Source: Pirellulaceae bacterium (lineage in GTDB: Bacteria > Planctomycetota > Planctomycetia > Pirellulales > Pirellulaceae). From it: 45,923 nt of DNA. Each line of letters begins with the position of its first letter. Position 1 is the stretch's first letter. Positions 27,024 through 35,374 of this stretch are shown here, one piece after another. The stretch is taken from contig JAKVCA010000039.1 of NCBI GenBank assembly GCA_022448315.1, positions 1 to 45,923 on the forward strand. Reading direction: 5' to 3'. Position numbers and translations under genes: made by a program. The notes under the pieces were generated by a model. That model saw only the letters and a program-made list of their open reading frames with translations. It was not told the DNA's origin and did not search any database.

Positions 27024-28163
27024 ATGTTGCGATACTGGACCGCGGGTGAATCCCACGGAAAAACGCTGTTGGCTCTTGTCGACGGATTTCCCGCAGGGCT
27101 CTCCATCGATACGGATGCCATTGATCATGACCTCCGCCTGAGACAGGGGGGATATGGCCGTGGCGGTCGCCAAAAACTGGAAACCGATCGCGTTGAGATT
27201 TTAACGGGAGTCTGGCAGGGAACAACACTTGGAAGTCCGATCGCATTGCAAGTCATCAATCGTGACTACAAGCTGGAAAGGCTCAAAGAGTTGCAGCGTC
27301 CCCGTCCCGGACACGGTGACCTGACAGGTGCCATCAAATATCTCGGTTCAGTCCGTGGCATTCTTGAACGGGCGAGCGCCCGCGAAACGGCCGTGAGGGT
27401 CGCGGCAGGAAGTCTTGCCAAGCAGCTTCTAGCCCAGTTTGGCATTCAGGCAGTCGGGTACGTGGCAGAGCTGGGCGGCCAGCCTATTGCTCCAGTCGAA
27501 GCCAACATTGAAGAAATGCGGCAACGCCGTGACCAAAGCCAGATCTACTCATTGCGCCCCGAAGATGACCCCAAGTTTATCGAATTGATCGATCAGACGG
27601 CCACCGACGGAGACACACTCGGGGGCGTGCTGGAAGTTCGAGTGGAAGGAATCCCATTCGGTTTCGGAACCCATGCTCAATGGGATCGAAAACTGGACGG
27701 TCGCCTTGCCCAAGCCGTCATGGCTGTCCAAGCCATTAAAGGCGTCGAAATCGGACTGGGCTTTGAAGCCGCTCGACGACCCGGCTCAAAGGTCCATGAC
27801 CCCATCCAATTTGACGAATCGGACCGTGAGGGGCCCGACCTCGGATTTCACCGTCCGTCCAATCACGCCGGTGGACTCGAAGCAGGTATGACCAACGGAC
27901 AACCCCTCATCGTCAGAGCAGCGAAGAAACCGATCGCGACACTCAGGAAACCGCTGGAATCAATCGATCTAGACACGAAGGCCCCTCACACGGCAAACTA
28001 TGAACGTAGCGATGTCTGTGCGGTTTCGGCTGCTAGCATCATTATCGAATGTGTTGTGGCATTTGAAGTGGCATGCGCGGTTGTTGACAAACTCGGGGGC
28101 GATAGTCTCGCAGAAATGCAAGCGCGCATGGAGTTGTTTCGCGAAATGGCCCTGAAGCGATAA
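27024..28163 (+). CDS. aroC: Chorismate synthase AroC
   Basis: AroC removes phosphate from 5-enolpyruvylshikimate-3-phosphate to give chorismate, using reduced FMN. The protein of 379 residues has GESHGK (8-13), PRPGHGDL (93-100), RASARETA (116-123), then RRPGSKVHD and HAGGLEAGMTNGQP, all family signatures. The length is normal. The ATG at 27024 is used; only a weak ribosome-binding site is seen. The gene is divergent from the SBF transporter, and the next gene on the same strand, 57 bases on, is an orphan. Other shikimate genes are absent from the window. Confidence 0.96.
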   Translation: MLRYWTAGESHGKTLLALVDGFPAGLSIDTDAIDHDLRLRQGGYGRGGRQKLETDRVEILTGVWQGTTLGSPIALQVINRDYKLERLKELQRPRPGHGDLTGAIKYLGSVRGILERASARETAVRVAAGSLAKQLLAQFGIQAVGYVAELGGQPIAPVEANIEEMRQRRDQSQIYSLRPEDDPKFIELIDQTATDGDTLGGVLEVRVEGIPFGFGTHAQWDRKLDGRLAQAVMAVQAIKGVEIGLGFEAARRPGSKVHDPIQFDESDREGPDLGFHRPSNHAGGLEAGMTNGQPLIVRAAKKPIATLRKPLESIDLDTKAPHTANYERSDVCAVSAASIIIECVVAFEVACAVVDKLGGDSLAEMQARMELFREMALKR

Positions 28164-28220
28164 CACTGAGGTTTCAGATCATATAGATATCCAGACGGCA
28201 AGGAACGCCGGGGGTAAGTC

Positions 28221-29567
28221 ATGCAATTTTCATGGATGTGGGATGGCTCCGACGCGCAGCGGCGACGGTATGCCCGCTCGGGTTTCTATCTGTTTTGCAT
28301 GCTTCCCACACTGCTGGTCGCAAGCTGGATTCTTTTTCCGAGTCGCCATGACCACTGGGAGCGGGAGCTTGCTGCCATTTTGGACATGTCGGTAGAAATT
28401 GGCCATGTCCAGCCGGAAACACCGAATCAAACGCGGCTTTCGGAGCTGAAGTTTTCTGATCCAACGCTGGGAATGATTGCGACCTCAAAAAACATTCAGA
28501 TCTCCGAACTCTCCGAGCGAACCGTCTACACGATTGACCATACGGAGATCGAGTGGACCGAGCTGAATCGGCTGATGAGGGATCTTCAACGAACCGCGCT
28601 ACGTCATGCAGAACGTCTCAACAAACCATTTGAAATCATCGCACGACACGTCACCCTGCATCTTGATTCAAACGAGAACCCAACGTCGCTGAGTTTCGAC
28701 CGTCTACAGATTCTGATTGAACGGCGTTCCGAAGGGCTACAGATCAACGCTCGAATCTTCCCTTCCGGAACACTTGATCAAAGCCCGATCCATTGCACCT
28801 TCGAGCGCCGGTCCATTCCTTCCCTCACAGACTCGAGCGTATCCGGCTCATCCCCGACATCCCTCTCGAGCACCCTCACCTTGGACACCGGCGATCAAAC
28901 CCTGCCAGTCCAGATCGCCAAAAGCTGGTGGCCCAGCCTTCGCGTCCTCGGTGGCGATTGCGAATTTCAGGGACGGGCACAGATCGAACAACATGACCTG
29001 CAAACCCATGCCTCTCTCGCAGGAAAATTGAGCCATGTCGATCTGTCAGAACTGGTAACCCGCCAGTTTCCTCGCATTCTTTCAGGGACCGCCGATTTGG
29101 AGTTGAACGAAGTTTCCATCATCGACAACCAACTCGAGATACTTGTCGGGCGACTGCATTCAAACCATGGCCAAATTGGTCAACCATTTCTCAAAGCGTT
29201 GCAGCGTGAACTCGGACTGGTTGCCGTCGCCGAAGTGACCAACTCCGTGTTGCCCTATCAAACGCTCGATGTTCGGTTTCATCTTCAAGGTTCCACTTTC
29301 CAATTCGCAGCGACCCAACCCAGTGGCTATCTGATCACCGACACCGGCGGCTATCCGATTCTCGCCGAGGGCAGCAAACTCCCGTTGAAACCTCAAGATC
29401 TGGTCCGCGCACTTGTCAGCCGAAGTCAAGTTCAAGTCCCACTGACTCGACAGACTTCGGACATTCTCTTTTGGTTGCCGCTCCCTGGACGCCAAGATCT
29501 TGAACCCGAGTCGGAACAGATCCCTCGGGGCATTTTGAGGCTACAAGATTCCGAAGAAGCGCAGTAA
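28221..29567 (+). CDS. Membrane-anchored protein of unknown function (AsmA-like appearance)
   Basis: The protein of 448 residues has a single N-terminal membrane helix (about 21-39) with basic residues before it (QRRRYARSG), so the body should lie outside the cytoplasm. The body is beta-rich with short repeated strand patterns (SFDRLQILIERR, GTADLELNEVSIIDNQLEILVGRL) and a GHVQPETPNQTRLSELKFSDP segment. This recalls AsmA/TamB-type envelope proteins, which move or organise lipids, but there is no firm family match. GGGGGTAAGTC before the ATG is a good ribosome-binding site. It may be co-transcribed with aroC. It ends one base before the convergent PH-domain gene. Confidence 0.65.
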   Translation: MQFSWMWDGSDAQRRRYARSGFYLFCMLPTLLVASWILFPSRHDHWERELAAILDMSVEIGHVQPETPNQTRLSELKFSDPTLGMIATSKNIQISELSERTVYTIDHTEIEWTELNRLMRDLQRTALRHAERLNKPFEIIARHVTLHLDSNENPTSLSFDRLQILIERRSEGLQINARIFPSGTLDQSPIHCTFERRSIPSLTDSSVSGSSPTSLSSTLTLDTGDQTLPVQIAKSWWPSLRVLGGDCEFQGRAQIEQHDLQTHASLAGKLSHVDLSELVTRQFPRILSGTADLELNEVSIIDNQLEILVGRLHSNHGQIGQPFLKALQRELGLVAVAEVTNSVLPYQTLDVRFHLQGSTFQFAATQPSGYLITDTGGYPILAEGSKLPLKPQDLVRALVSRSQVQVPLTRQTSDILFWLPLPGRQDLEPESEQIPRGILRLQDSEEAQ

Positions 29568-29568
29568 A

Positions 29569-30330
29569 TCAGAGCCGACAGAGCAGGTCTCTGATCTCCA
29601 TTAAACGCTCCTGATGACGAGAATCAAACGGAAGGTTTGACGAACTTCCGCGGCGGACTCCGGTGTGAGGAGCGTCAGCGAGCGGCTCATCGTCACCGAG
29701 TCCCGTCCTGCGAGACTGAGCCATCCGAGCCATGATCAAATCTCGGATGCCATCTGCATCTTCGACCCCTTCCATGAACCCCGAATGCGAGGCGGTCTCA
29801 CTGGATTCCGCCTTCTTTCCACCGCCGCCCGCCGTTTCGACAAGAATGGTCGATATTTTGAACCAACGCTGCAACGGCCCCTGCTTGATACTGACGTTCT
29901 GAATATTCTCAAACGTGATGGTCGTTTCTTTGATGACGAATATGCCACGGCGGAGACGCATACTCCTTTCGTTCAACACATACCAAGTTGTGTCGTAACG
30001 AAGTTGGATTGCGACAAAACCAACCACGCCCGCGAGGCATTCAAGGAAGACAACGAGCGGGACACCAAGAAGACCGGTAATGGGTTCGGCAGCGATCAGT
30101 CCCCCCGTGCCCATGACGAGAAAAATGAAACCGGCAACCAATCCCCAACCCAATCGGAAACGAAGGTACTTCAGCAGTCCTCGGGCAGGCTTGATCGCGA
30201 GATAAAACTCATCATCATGTCGTGGGAGTTCGGGCGGTGTTTCGGGAACTTGAAAAACTCTCGACAGGAATTTCCAGATTCCTCCGTAGACCGTTTGTGT
30301 CGCCCGCTCTGGAATGTCTGACACATTCAT
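29569..30330 (-). CDS. Bacterial PH-domain (bPH2/YdbT-like) membrane protein
   Basis: The product of 253 residues has two adjacent hydrophobic segments (about 61-83 and 86-108) followed by a PH-like domain: the strands RYDTTWYVLNERSMRLRRG and the helix-preceding TITFENIQNVSIKQGPLQRWF (about 112-165), the bPH2 signature. A Ser/Gly-rich linker leads to a C-terminal helix ending LMEIRDLLCRL. Such proteins sit in the membrane with the PH domain in the cytoplasm; their function is poorly known. It overlaps the upstream PH gene by ATGA, so the two are translationally coupled and probably form one complex. Confidence 0.82.
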   Translation of the reverse strand: MNVSDIPERATQTVYGGIWKFLSRVFQVPETPPELPRHDDEFYLAIKPARGLLKYLRFRLGWGLVAGFIFLVMGTGGLIAAEPITGLLGVPLVVFLECLAGVVGFVAIQLRYDTTWYVLNERSMRLRRGIFVIKETTITFENIQNVSIKQGPLQRWFKISTILVETAGGGGKKAESSETASHSGFMEGVEDADGIRDLIMARMAQSRRTGLGDDEPLADAPHTGVRRGSSSNLPFDSRHQERLMEIRDLLCRL

Positions 30331-30998
30331 GGTGAAACCTCCTCAGCTCCATCCTCAGGTTCCTCGTTCTGCTCGATTTCCTCAGGCATGCTGAAGGATG
30401 AGTCTGATGCAGGGCGAACCTCGGCGATTCTTTGCAGTTGGTCACGAATTTCGGTCAGTAGCTGCAAGGTTTCATCGGAGTGTCCCGGCTCCTCCGCAGG
30501 TGAAGATTCCGTATCGGGAAAGTCCTTCGTTTGCTCTGCTCTCAAAGAGCCGGTCTTCGCGCCCCGCATCTGGGAATAAAGATAGTCTCGCAGCTGCTCG
30601 ACCTCGATAATTCCCTCGATCTTCATTTCGGGTGCGGCACTTCCTGAAGCCGTTTGAATACTGACCGTGGCTAATCCTAGCCAACGCTGCAGCAGATTGC
30701 GGGTTAGATGAATGTCCTGCACACGTCGATAGGTCAAATAGATTTCGGTGCGAAACAGGACCCCCCAACGCATCGACACGCCCGAGGAATCGAACTTGTA
30801 CTCCAACGTCAGGTACTTGAAAAGCAGCGGCCAGATCGTCACCACAATTCCCGGGCCCGTCAACAACGAAACCAGCAGATAATAAGTCATGAGTTTCGAA
30901 TCCGGCCGACTCAACTCCAACGGATTGAAGTCACTCTTCTCCGCAACCTCAGTGTCGGCGGGAGAAACGGCCGCTTCGGGATAATCTTGATGCGACAT
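30327..30998 (-). CDS. Bacterial PH-domain (bPH2) membrane protein, partner of the next gene
   Basis: The product of 223 residues has one or two hydrophobic segments (about 36-65), then a bPH2 domain with LEYKFDSSGVSMRWGVLFR and IYLTYRRVQDIHLTRNLLQR (about 65-120). A long acidic tail follows, with a helix LLTEIRDQLQRI like the one ending the downstream PH protein. The N-terminal tail is acidic and without a signal peptide. Its stop overlaps the next start as ATGA. It lies 176 bases after speA on the same strand, so co-transcription with speA is possible. Confidence 0.82.
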   Translation of the reverse strand: MSHQDYPEAAVSPADTEVAEKSDFNPLELSRPDSKLMTYYLLVSLLTGPGIVVTIWPLLFKYLTLEYKFDSSGVSMRWGVLFRTEIYLTYRRVQDIHLTRNLLQRWLGLATVSIQTASGSAAPEMKIEGIIEVEQLRDYLYSQMRGAKTGSLRAEQTKDFPDTESSPAEEPGHSDETLQLLTEIRDQLQRIAEVRPASDSSFSMPEEIEQNEEPEDGAEEVSP

Positions 30999-31174
30999 TT
31001 TTCAAAATCCAAACGTATCGTTTGCGGATCAAGACCAGAACAACGGGGAGGTATCGCGGTGACGTCCTGCGGCGACTCCAGGAATCATTGAAGACCCTGA
31101 AAACTTCATCGTTGCAGAATCCGATGACGAAGTCGACGAAAGGTCTGCCAACCGATACGAATTCCCCCGTTTGA

Positions 31175-33235
31175 TCATGGCCCCAGTTCCATGGGTTTCG
31201 GATCACCCGTATCTCCGCGAAACAAATTCGACTTGGGGGCGAGTTGAGGCTGAGCGTCAGTAAGTGGCTTCAACCTTTGAGCCGTTTCGGAGGCCGGATT
31301 GCCGAGGTCCAAATAACAATAGCTATCAAAGCAGCCCGAAAAGAATTGACTGAATTCACTCGCCTCTTCCTTGGTCAGTTGCCCGTTGGCCTTGGCGTCG
31401 TGAATCCGGGATTCCATCTTGGCCATGATCGACGCGGAATGATGGCCAAATTTCCCGAGGACATCAGACAGTTGATCTCCAGGATCCAACTCGATTTCAA
31501 ACGCCCCGGTGGCTCCGACGCTCACTTCCGCAACATGAGTATCTCCCATCAGGTTATGATCGGAGCCCAAAATTTCCTGATAGGCGCCCGCGAGAAAGAC
31601 GCCAATGAAATAGGAAGAACCATCAAGGGGATGAAGAGGAAGCGTCGCAAGCTCATTTTTTGTCCCGATGAATCGGCTTATTTTGCCATCGGAATCGCAG
31701 GTAATGTCACTCAAGACTGCTTTGGTCGACGGTCTCTGGTCCAGTTTGTGGATCGGCATGACCGGAAAAAGCTGACCGATAGCCCAGTGATCGGGCAGCG
31801 AGCGGAACAGAGAGAAATTACCGTAATAAATCTCGGCCAACTGAACCTGAAGATTCTCCAACTCCAGCGGAAGGTACTCCAAATCCATCATCAAGCGGCT
31901 GACCTTGCGACAGACCTCTCGATAGAGAGTCTCCGCCATGGCACGATCCGCAAGCGATAAGTAGCCGCTGTTGAACAGCGAGATCGCCATCTCCATGGAC
32001 GCTTGGGCAACATGATAACGTTCACGCATCGTCGCGCTGTTCAGATCATTCAGTGCATCCATCAAATCCACAAGTGGCTGCACCGCGGTATTGAGCTCCA
32101 TGTCCAGATAGTTCGGCGGCTCGTAGCCGGGCTGGAAGCTTGTCGCTCCAAAGATCGGAAAGACGATCAAAGCGTGATGAGCCACGAGAGCGCGGCCGCT
32201 TTCGGAAAAAACATTGGGGGTCGGCACACCGGCCTGCTGACAGACAATGCATATCGAATGAATGACATCATTTGCATACTCTTGCAGAGAGTAGTTCATG
32301 CTGGAAGCACTGTTGTTCCGCATTCCCGAATAATCGATTCCCAACCCACCCCCGACGTCAAGCGTACTGAGCGGCAGCCCACTCGTTTTGAGATCCGCAT
32401 AAATTCGCGTTGCCTCGATGACAGCCGCTTTCAAACGGCGAACATCGGTGATCTGACTCCCAAGATGAAAATGGAGCAATTGTACACATTGCTCCATTCC
32501 ACAATCTCGCAGCCTCTGGATACCGGACAACAACTCGGTCACACTCAAGCCGAATTTGGATTTGTTCCCGCCAGTCGCCTCCCAGTGCCCGGAACCTCGG
32601 GCCGCAAGCTTGACCCGTACGCCCAATTTGGGCTCAACCCCCAAACGGTGCCCTACATCGATCGCCAGCTGAAATTCGGTCGGTTTCTCAATGATGATAT
32701 GAACATTCAAGCCTAATCGTTGAGCTCGCAATGCCATCTCGATATAAGCCACATCTTTGAAGCCATTGCACAGAATGGGAACGCCAGGTCGCGCGATAGG
32801 CAAAATGGCCAATAATTCCGCTTTGCTTCCTGCTTCAAGGCCCGCGCCTCCACATGTCTCCCGGCCCTCGCCGTGCGAAGCCTGCATCGCCTCAATCACG
32901 CTGGAATGCTGATTCACTTTACAAGGGTAGATGCACGTGTAGCGCCCTTGAAAATCCGATTCCTCGATGGCTGTCGAAAATGCGGCTCGTATTTCATGAA
33001 GCCGCTGTTGGGCAATTTGTGGAAAGCGAATCAAAACCGGAGCATCATATCCTCGACGCTTGACCTCCTCGACAACCTCCATCAAGTCGACTTTGACCGC
33101 AGTGTCGCGAGTCGGGCAGACTTGTAGGCGGCCGTCGCGTTCGACGACGAAATATCCTCGCCCCCATCGATCCACCTGATAAAGTTCCGCCGATCGCTCC
33201 GCATTCCAATCGGGAGAAGCCGCGTTTTTCAGCAT
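31175..33235 (-). CDS. speA: Biosynthetic arginine decarboxylase SpeA
   Basis: SpeA turns arginine into agmatine for polyamine synthesis, using PLP. The protein of 686 residues matches the large SpeA type (E. coli has about 660). The PLP lysine is K106 in YPCKVNQ. HFHLGSQITDVR and STLDVGGGLGIDYSG mark the PLP-phosphate and substrate regions, and NVFSESGRALVAHH the active-site glutamate region. A C-terminal helical domain follows. No agmatinase or agmatine deiminase gene is in the window. The region upstream, to 33719, holds several ambiguous small frames and a hairpin, described separately. No strong Shine-Dalgarno sequence precedes the ATG. Confidence 0.95.
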   Translation of the reverse strand: MLKNAASPDWNAERSAELYQVDRWGRGYFVVERDGRLQVCPTRDTAVKVDLMEVVEEVKRRGYDAPVLIRFPQIAQQRLHEIRAAFSTAIEESDFQGRYTCIYPCKVNQHSSVIEAMQASHGEGRETCGGAGLEAGSKAELLAILPIARPGVPILCNGFKDVAYIEMALRAQRLGLNVHIIIEKPTEFQLAIDVGHRLGVEPKLGVRVKLAARGSGHWEATGGNKSKFGLSVTELLSGIQRLRDCGMEQCVQLLHFHLGSQITDVRRLKAAVIEATRIYADLKTSGLPLSTLDVGGGLGIDYSGMRNNSASSMNYSLQEYANDVIHSICIVCQQAGVPTPNVFSESGRALVAHHALIVFPIFGATSFQPGYEPPNYLDMELNTAVQPLVDLMDALNDLNSATMRERYHVAQASMEMAISLFNSGYLSLADRAMAETLYREVCRKVSRLMMDLEYLPLELENLQVQLAEIYYGNFSLFRSLPDHWAIGQLFPVMPIHKLDQRPSTKAVLSDITCDSDGKISRFIGTKNELATLPLHPLDGSSYFIGVFLAGAYQEILGSDHNLMGDTHVAEVSVGATGAFEIELDPGDQLSDVLGKFGHHSASIMAKMESRIHDAKANGQLTKEEASEFSQFFSGCFDSYCYLDLGNPASETAQRLKPLTDAQPQLAPKSNLFRGDTGDPKPMELGP

Positions 33236-33267
33236 GGGCGCGCTTTCGATAGTCAGACCATAGCAAG

Positions 33268-33504
33268 TTAAAGGACCAACCGTTCAGGAAACGACCAACT
33301 GGCAACTGCTGGACCCGATGCTCCGACGGGCCAGTCGCTCATGCGTTCCCTGAGTTGCTTCTCTGCCGCCATCCTCGGCGGTAAATTAACGTCAACAAGA
33401 TCGCGAGACTCCACTGAAACGACCTGAGGCCTCACGCGTCTCGCCGCGAGGAGGTTTTTTAACGAAAACCATGGTGCGCCCGAACGTCGTTTTAGCCCTC
33501 TCAT
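33268..33504 (-). CDS. Doubtful small open frame just upstream of speA
   Basis: This frame of 78 codons ends 32 bases before the speA start on the same strand. The second half (PRMAAEKQLRERMSDWP and on to SWSFPERLVL) has a protein-like look. A shorter start at a GTG (33435) is also possible. No domain is recognised, and the antisense strand holds a hairpin with a T run. Treat it as a candidate only. Confidence 0.25.
   Translation of the reverse strand: MRGLKRRSGAPWFSLKNLLAARRVRPQVVSVESRDLVDVNLPPRMAAEKQLRERMSDWPVGASGPAVASWSFPERLVL
33430..33460 (+). terminator. Hairpin with T run upstream of a plus-strand open frame
   Basis: CCTC (33430-33433) and CGCG (33435-33438) can pair with CGCG (33445-33448) and GAGG (33451-33454), leaving small internal loops and the loop TCTCGC. 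Six T follow (33455-33460). This has terminator form on the plus strand, yet no plus-strand gene ends upstream, so it could end a leader RNA. Two more hairpins (33309-33334 and about 33366-33384) lie before it. Confidence 0.35.
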
Positions 33505-33719
33505 CTCAGTTACGCGAAAGTATACAAATCATCTCCCAAAAGAGAATAACCTATCCTTCAACCCCGTTGCTTTTCGTGATTCCCGAACCCGGGGTTGAGA
33601 TCGCACTGCAAATGGCGGTTCTTCTCTGGGTCGAATTGCACTCAAAACTTAAAAAGGTTGAGACGCGAGTCGGATCCGAGTCTGCCGCAACACTTTTCAT
33701 AGACGGAGTTCGTCGCTGA
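33471..33719 (+). CDS. Small hypothetical open frame overlapping the next start
   Basis: This frame of 82 codons has no recognised domain. Its stop overlaps the ATG of the next gene as TGATG, which favours a coupled pair. GAGGAGG lies 16 bases before its ATG, too far for a normal ribosome-binding site. It may be a true small gene or only chance. Confidence 0.3.
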   Translation: MVRPNVVLALSSQLRESIQIISQKRITYPSTPLLFVIPEPGVEIALQMAVLLWVELHSKLKKVETRVGSESAATLFIDGVRR

Positions 33720-34567
33720 TGCTGTCGGAAACGCCCATTCAATGGTGCAACTCGCCGCTTTGGACTTACGCGGTCGCCCGATGGTGGATCGGGGTGGAAC
33801 GTCGCCATGACCAAGGCTCCCAGCCGGAGCACTGCTCCAATCCTAACCCGCCTTGGCTCGATCGCCTTCGATCCGCGAGAGAAGACGACTCCGCCTCGAG
33901 TTCAATTTCCGGAGCTCAGGCGGATATTCCGTTCACGGATCTTCGGGACGCTCTCTCCAAAATTGAAATTCTCGCCCCCGAAGCCCATGGTGAAGTGGGC
34001 CTTCCAGAGGAACTTTGCCCCGCTGCCAAAGAAAGGTCGATTCTCGTCGAGATAGAAAACGAACTTGGCCAACGAGAAGGGCTGCTTAAGCAACAGTGGC
34101 AGGCGAGAGGCCCTGGGATTTGCCGCTGGCTCTCCCAGTTCCCTCTTTTAAATGACGGCAACGATACCTCGCCGGCCAAGATTGCGACGACCTTGCCGAT
34201 ATTCGGGGGAGCGGCGTGGCCCATCCCCAATCGCACCGGCACGGTAGTTGAGGCGGTACTGTTTGACCCGGTTCCCCCCCTACCCGAGGTCCTTCGAATC
34301 GCCCAATCCCTGATTCGCTCACGGCTCGAGTCCAGATGGAACCAAATGGATTCCAGTCTCGCCCTGACGGTCGCATCCACCTTGGCGCTCGCCGCAGGCA
34401 TGCACGTCGAACTCGCCACCTTCGACTCGTCCACTCTTGAGCAGGCGATTCAATGTTGGGCATGTCCCGGTGAAGCGATCGGGGCTACGACAAAACGACT
34501 CGAGAGTGAAAATATTCCGGACGTCGATACGATCCGCTGTTGGCTCGAATCGGTGTGGCCAACTTAA
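33719..34567 (+). CDS. Hypothetical protein
   Basis: The product of 282 residues has no signal peptide or clear membrane segment. The N-terminal 75 residues are Ser/Asp/Trp-rich and probably disordered. The rest (about 76-282) is helical, with EILAPEAHGEVGLPEEL, LVEIENELGQREGLLKQQW and SSLALTVASTLALAAGMHVELATFDS. The C-terminus ends CWLESVWPT. No catalytic motif is visible. GGAG lies about ten bases before the ATG, and the preceding small frame overlaps it by one base. The family is not recognised. Confidence 0.6.
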   Translation: MLSETPIQWCNSPLWTYAVARWWIGVERRHDQGSQPEHCSNPNPPWLDRLRSAREDDSASSSISGAQADIPFTDLRDALSKIEILAPEAHGEVGLPEELCPAAKERSILVEIENELGQREGLLKQQWQARGPGICRWLSQFPLLNDGNDTSPAKIATTLPIFGGAAWPIPNRTGTVVEAVLFDPVPPLPEVLRIAQSLIRSRLESRWNQMDSSLALTVASTLALAAGMHVELATFDSSTLEQAIQCWACPGEAIGATTKRLESENIPDVDTIRCWLESVWPT

Positions 34568-34802
34568 TCACCCCTTTGTTCAGCGATGCTTTTCCCTGCC
34601 CCGAACCGAAGACGGGGCTGTCGAAGGCCAACACGCAAGGTACGATGTCGGGAGCAGTAAAATCCACTGATGGCAAGCCCATTCGTGTGGTACCGCACTT
34701 TGACGTTGGGGCACGATCCTATTGAAAGGGATGGCCCTTAAAAAAGAACTCAGAATGGCGGGCTCACGACTGGCGTCCACTCCGCATCATTCGTGAATAC
34801 AA

Positions 34803-35327
34803 ATGAATAAACTCTCGGCTCAGTTGTTATTCGTCCCGACCTTGGCCTGGAACATGTTGCTGGGTCGCTACCTCCGCGTCAGGCGTTGGTGGGACCGCGT
34901 CGACAACCATGTCATCATCGGTGCGTTGCCATTCCCCAGCGACGTCCCTCGGCTTCGAGACGAAGGTGTCCGGGGTGTCGTGAATACGTGCCTTGAGTAC
35001 GCCGGTCCTCAACGTGGCTACGAATCCGCCGGCATTGAGCAGCATCGCATGCCGACCGTTGACTTCACGCACCCGGAGTTGGCAGATGTGGAGAAAGCGG
35101 TGGAGTTCATCAAAGGGCATGCAGACAAGGACCAGTCGGTCTACGTTCATTGCAAAGCGGGGCGGGCACGAAGTGCCACGGTGGTGCTATGCTGGCTCAT
35201 CCAGGAGCACGGCATGACACCCGAGCAAGGTCAAAAACTGCTCCTTGAAAAACGACCGCATGTGAATCCAAAGCTGGTCGAACGCCCCGTAGTCCAGACC
35301 TTCTTTGAGAAGCACTCCCGCACCTGA
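34803..35327 (+). CDS. PTPMT1-like dual-specificity phosphatase
   Basis: The protein of 174 residues has the CX5R catalytic loop HCKAGRARSAT (C117, R123), the form typical of PTPMT1 and its relatives. A hydrophobic stretch at about 7-20 may tether it to the membrane. PTPMT1 removes phosphate from phosphatidylglycerophosphate in cardiolipin synthesis, and a PTPMT1-type phosphatidylglycerophosphate phosphatase has been described in Rhodopirellula baltica, so the same role is likely here. The general-acid aspartate is probably D87 in MPTVDFTHPE. It stands alone on its strand, with no lipid gene adjacent. Confidence 0.8.
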   Translation: MNKLSAQLLFVPTLAWNMLLGRYLRVRRWWDRVDNHVIIGALPFPSDVPRLRDEGVRGVVNTCLEYAGPQRGYESAGIEQHRMPTVDFTHPELADVEKAVEFIKGHADKDQSVYVHCKAGRARSATVVLCWLIQEHGMTPEQGQKLLLEKRPHVNPKLVERPVVQTFFEKHSRT

Positions 35328-35374
35328 AATTCTTTAAGCCGTAGAGCAGGGTAGGGGACATTCTAGATTCGAAC

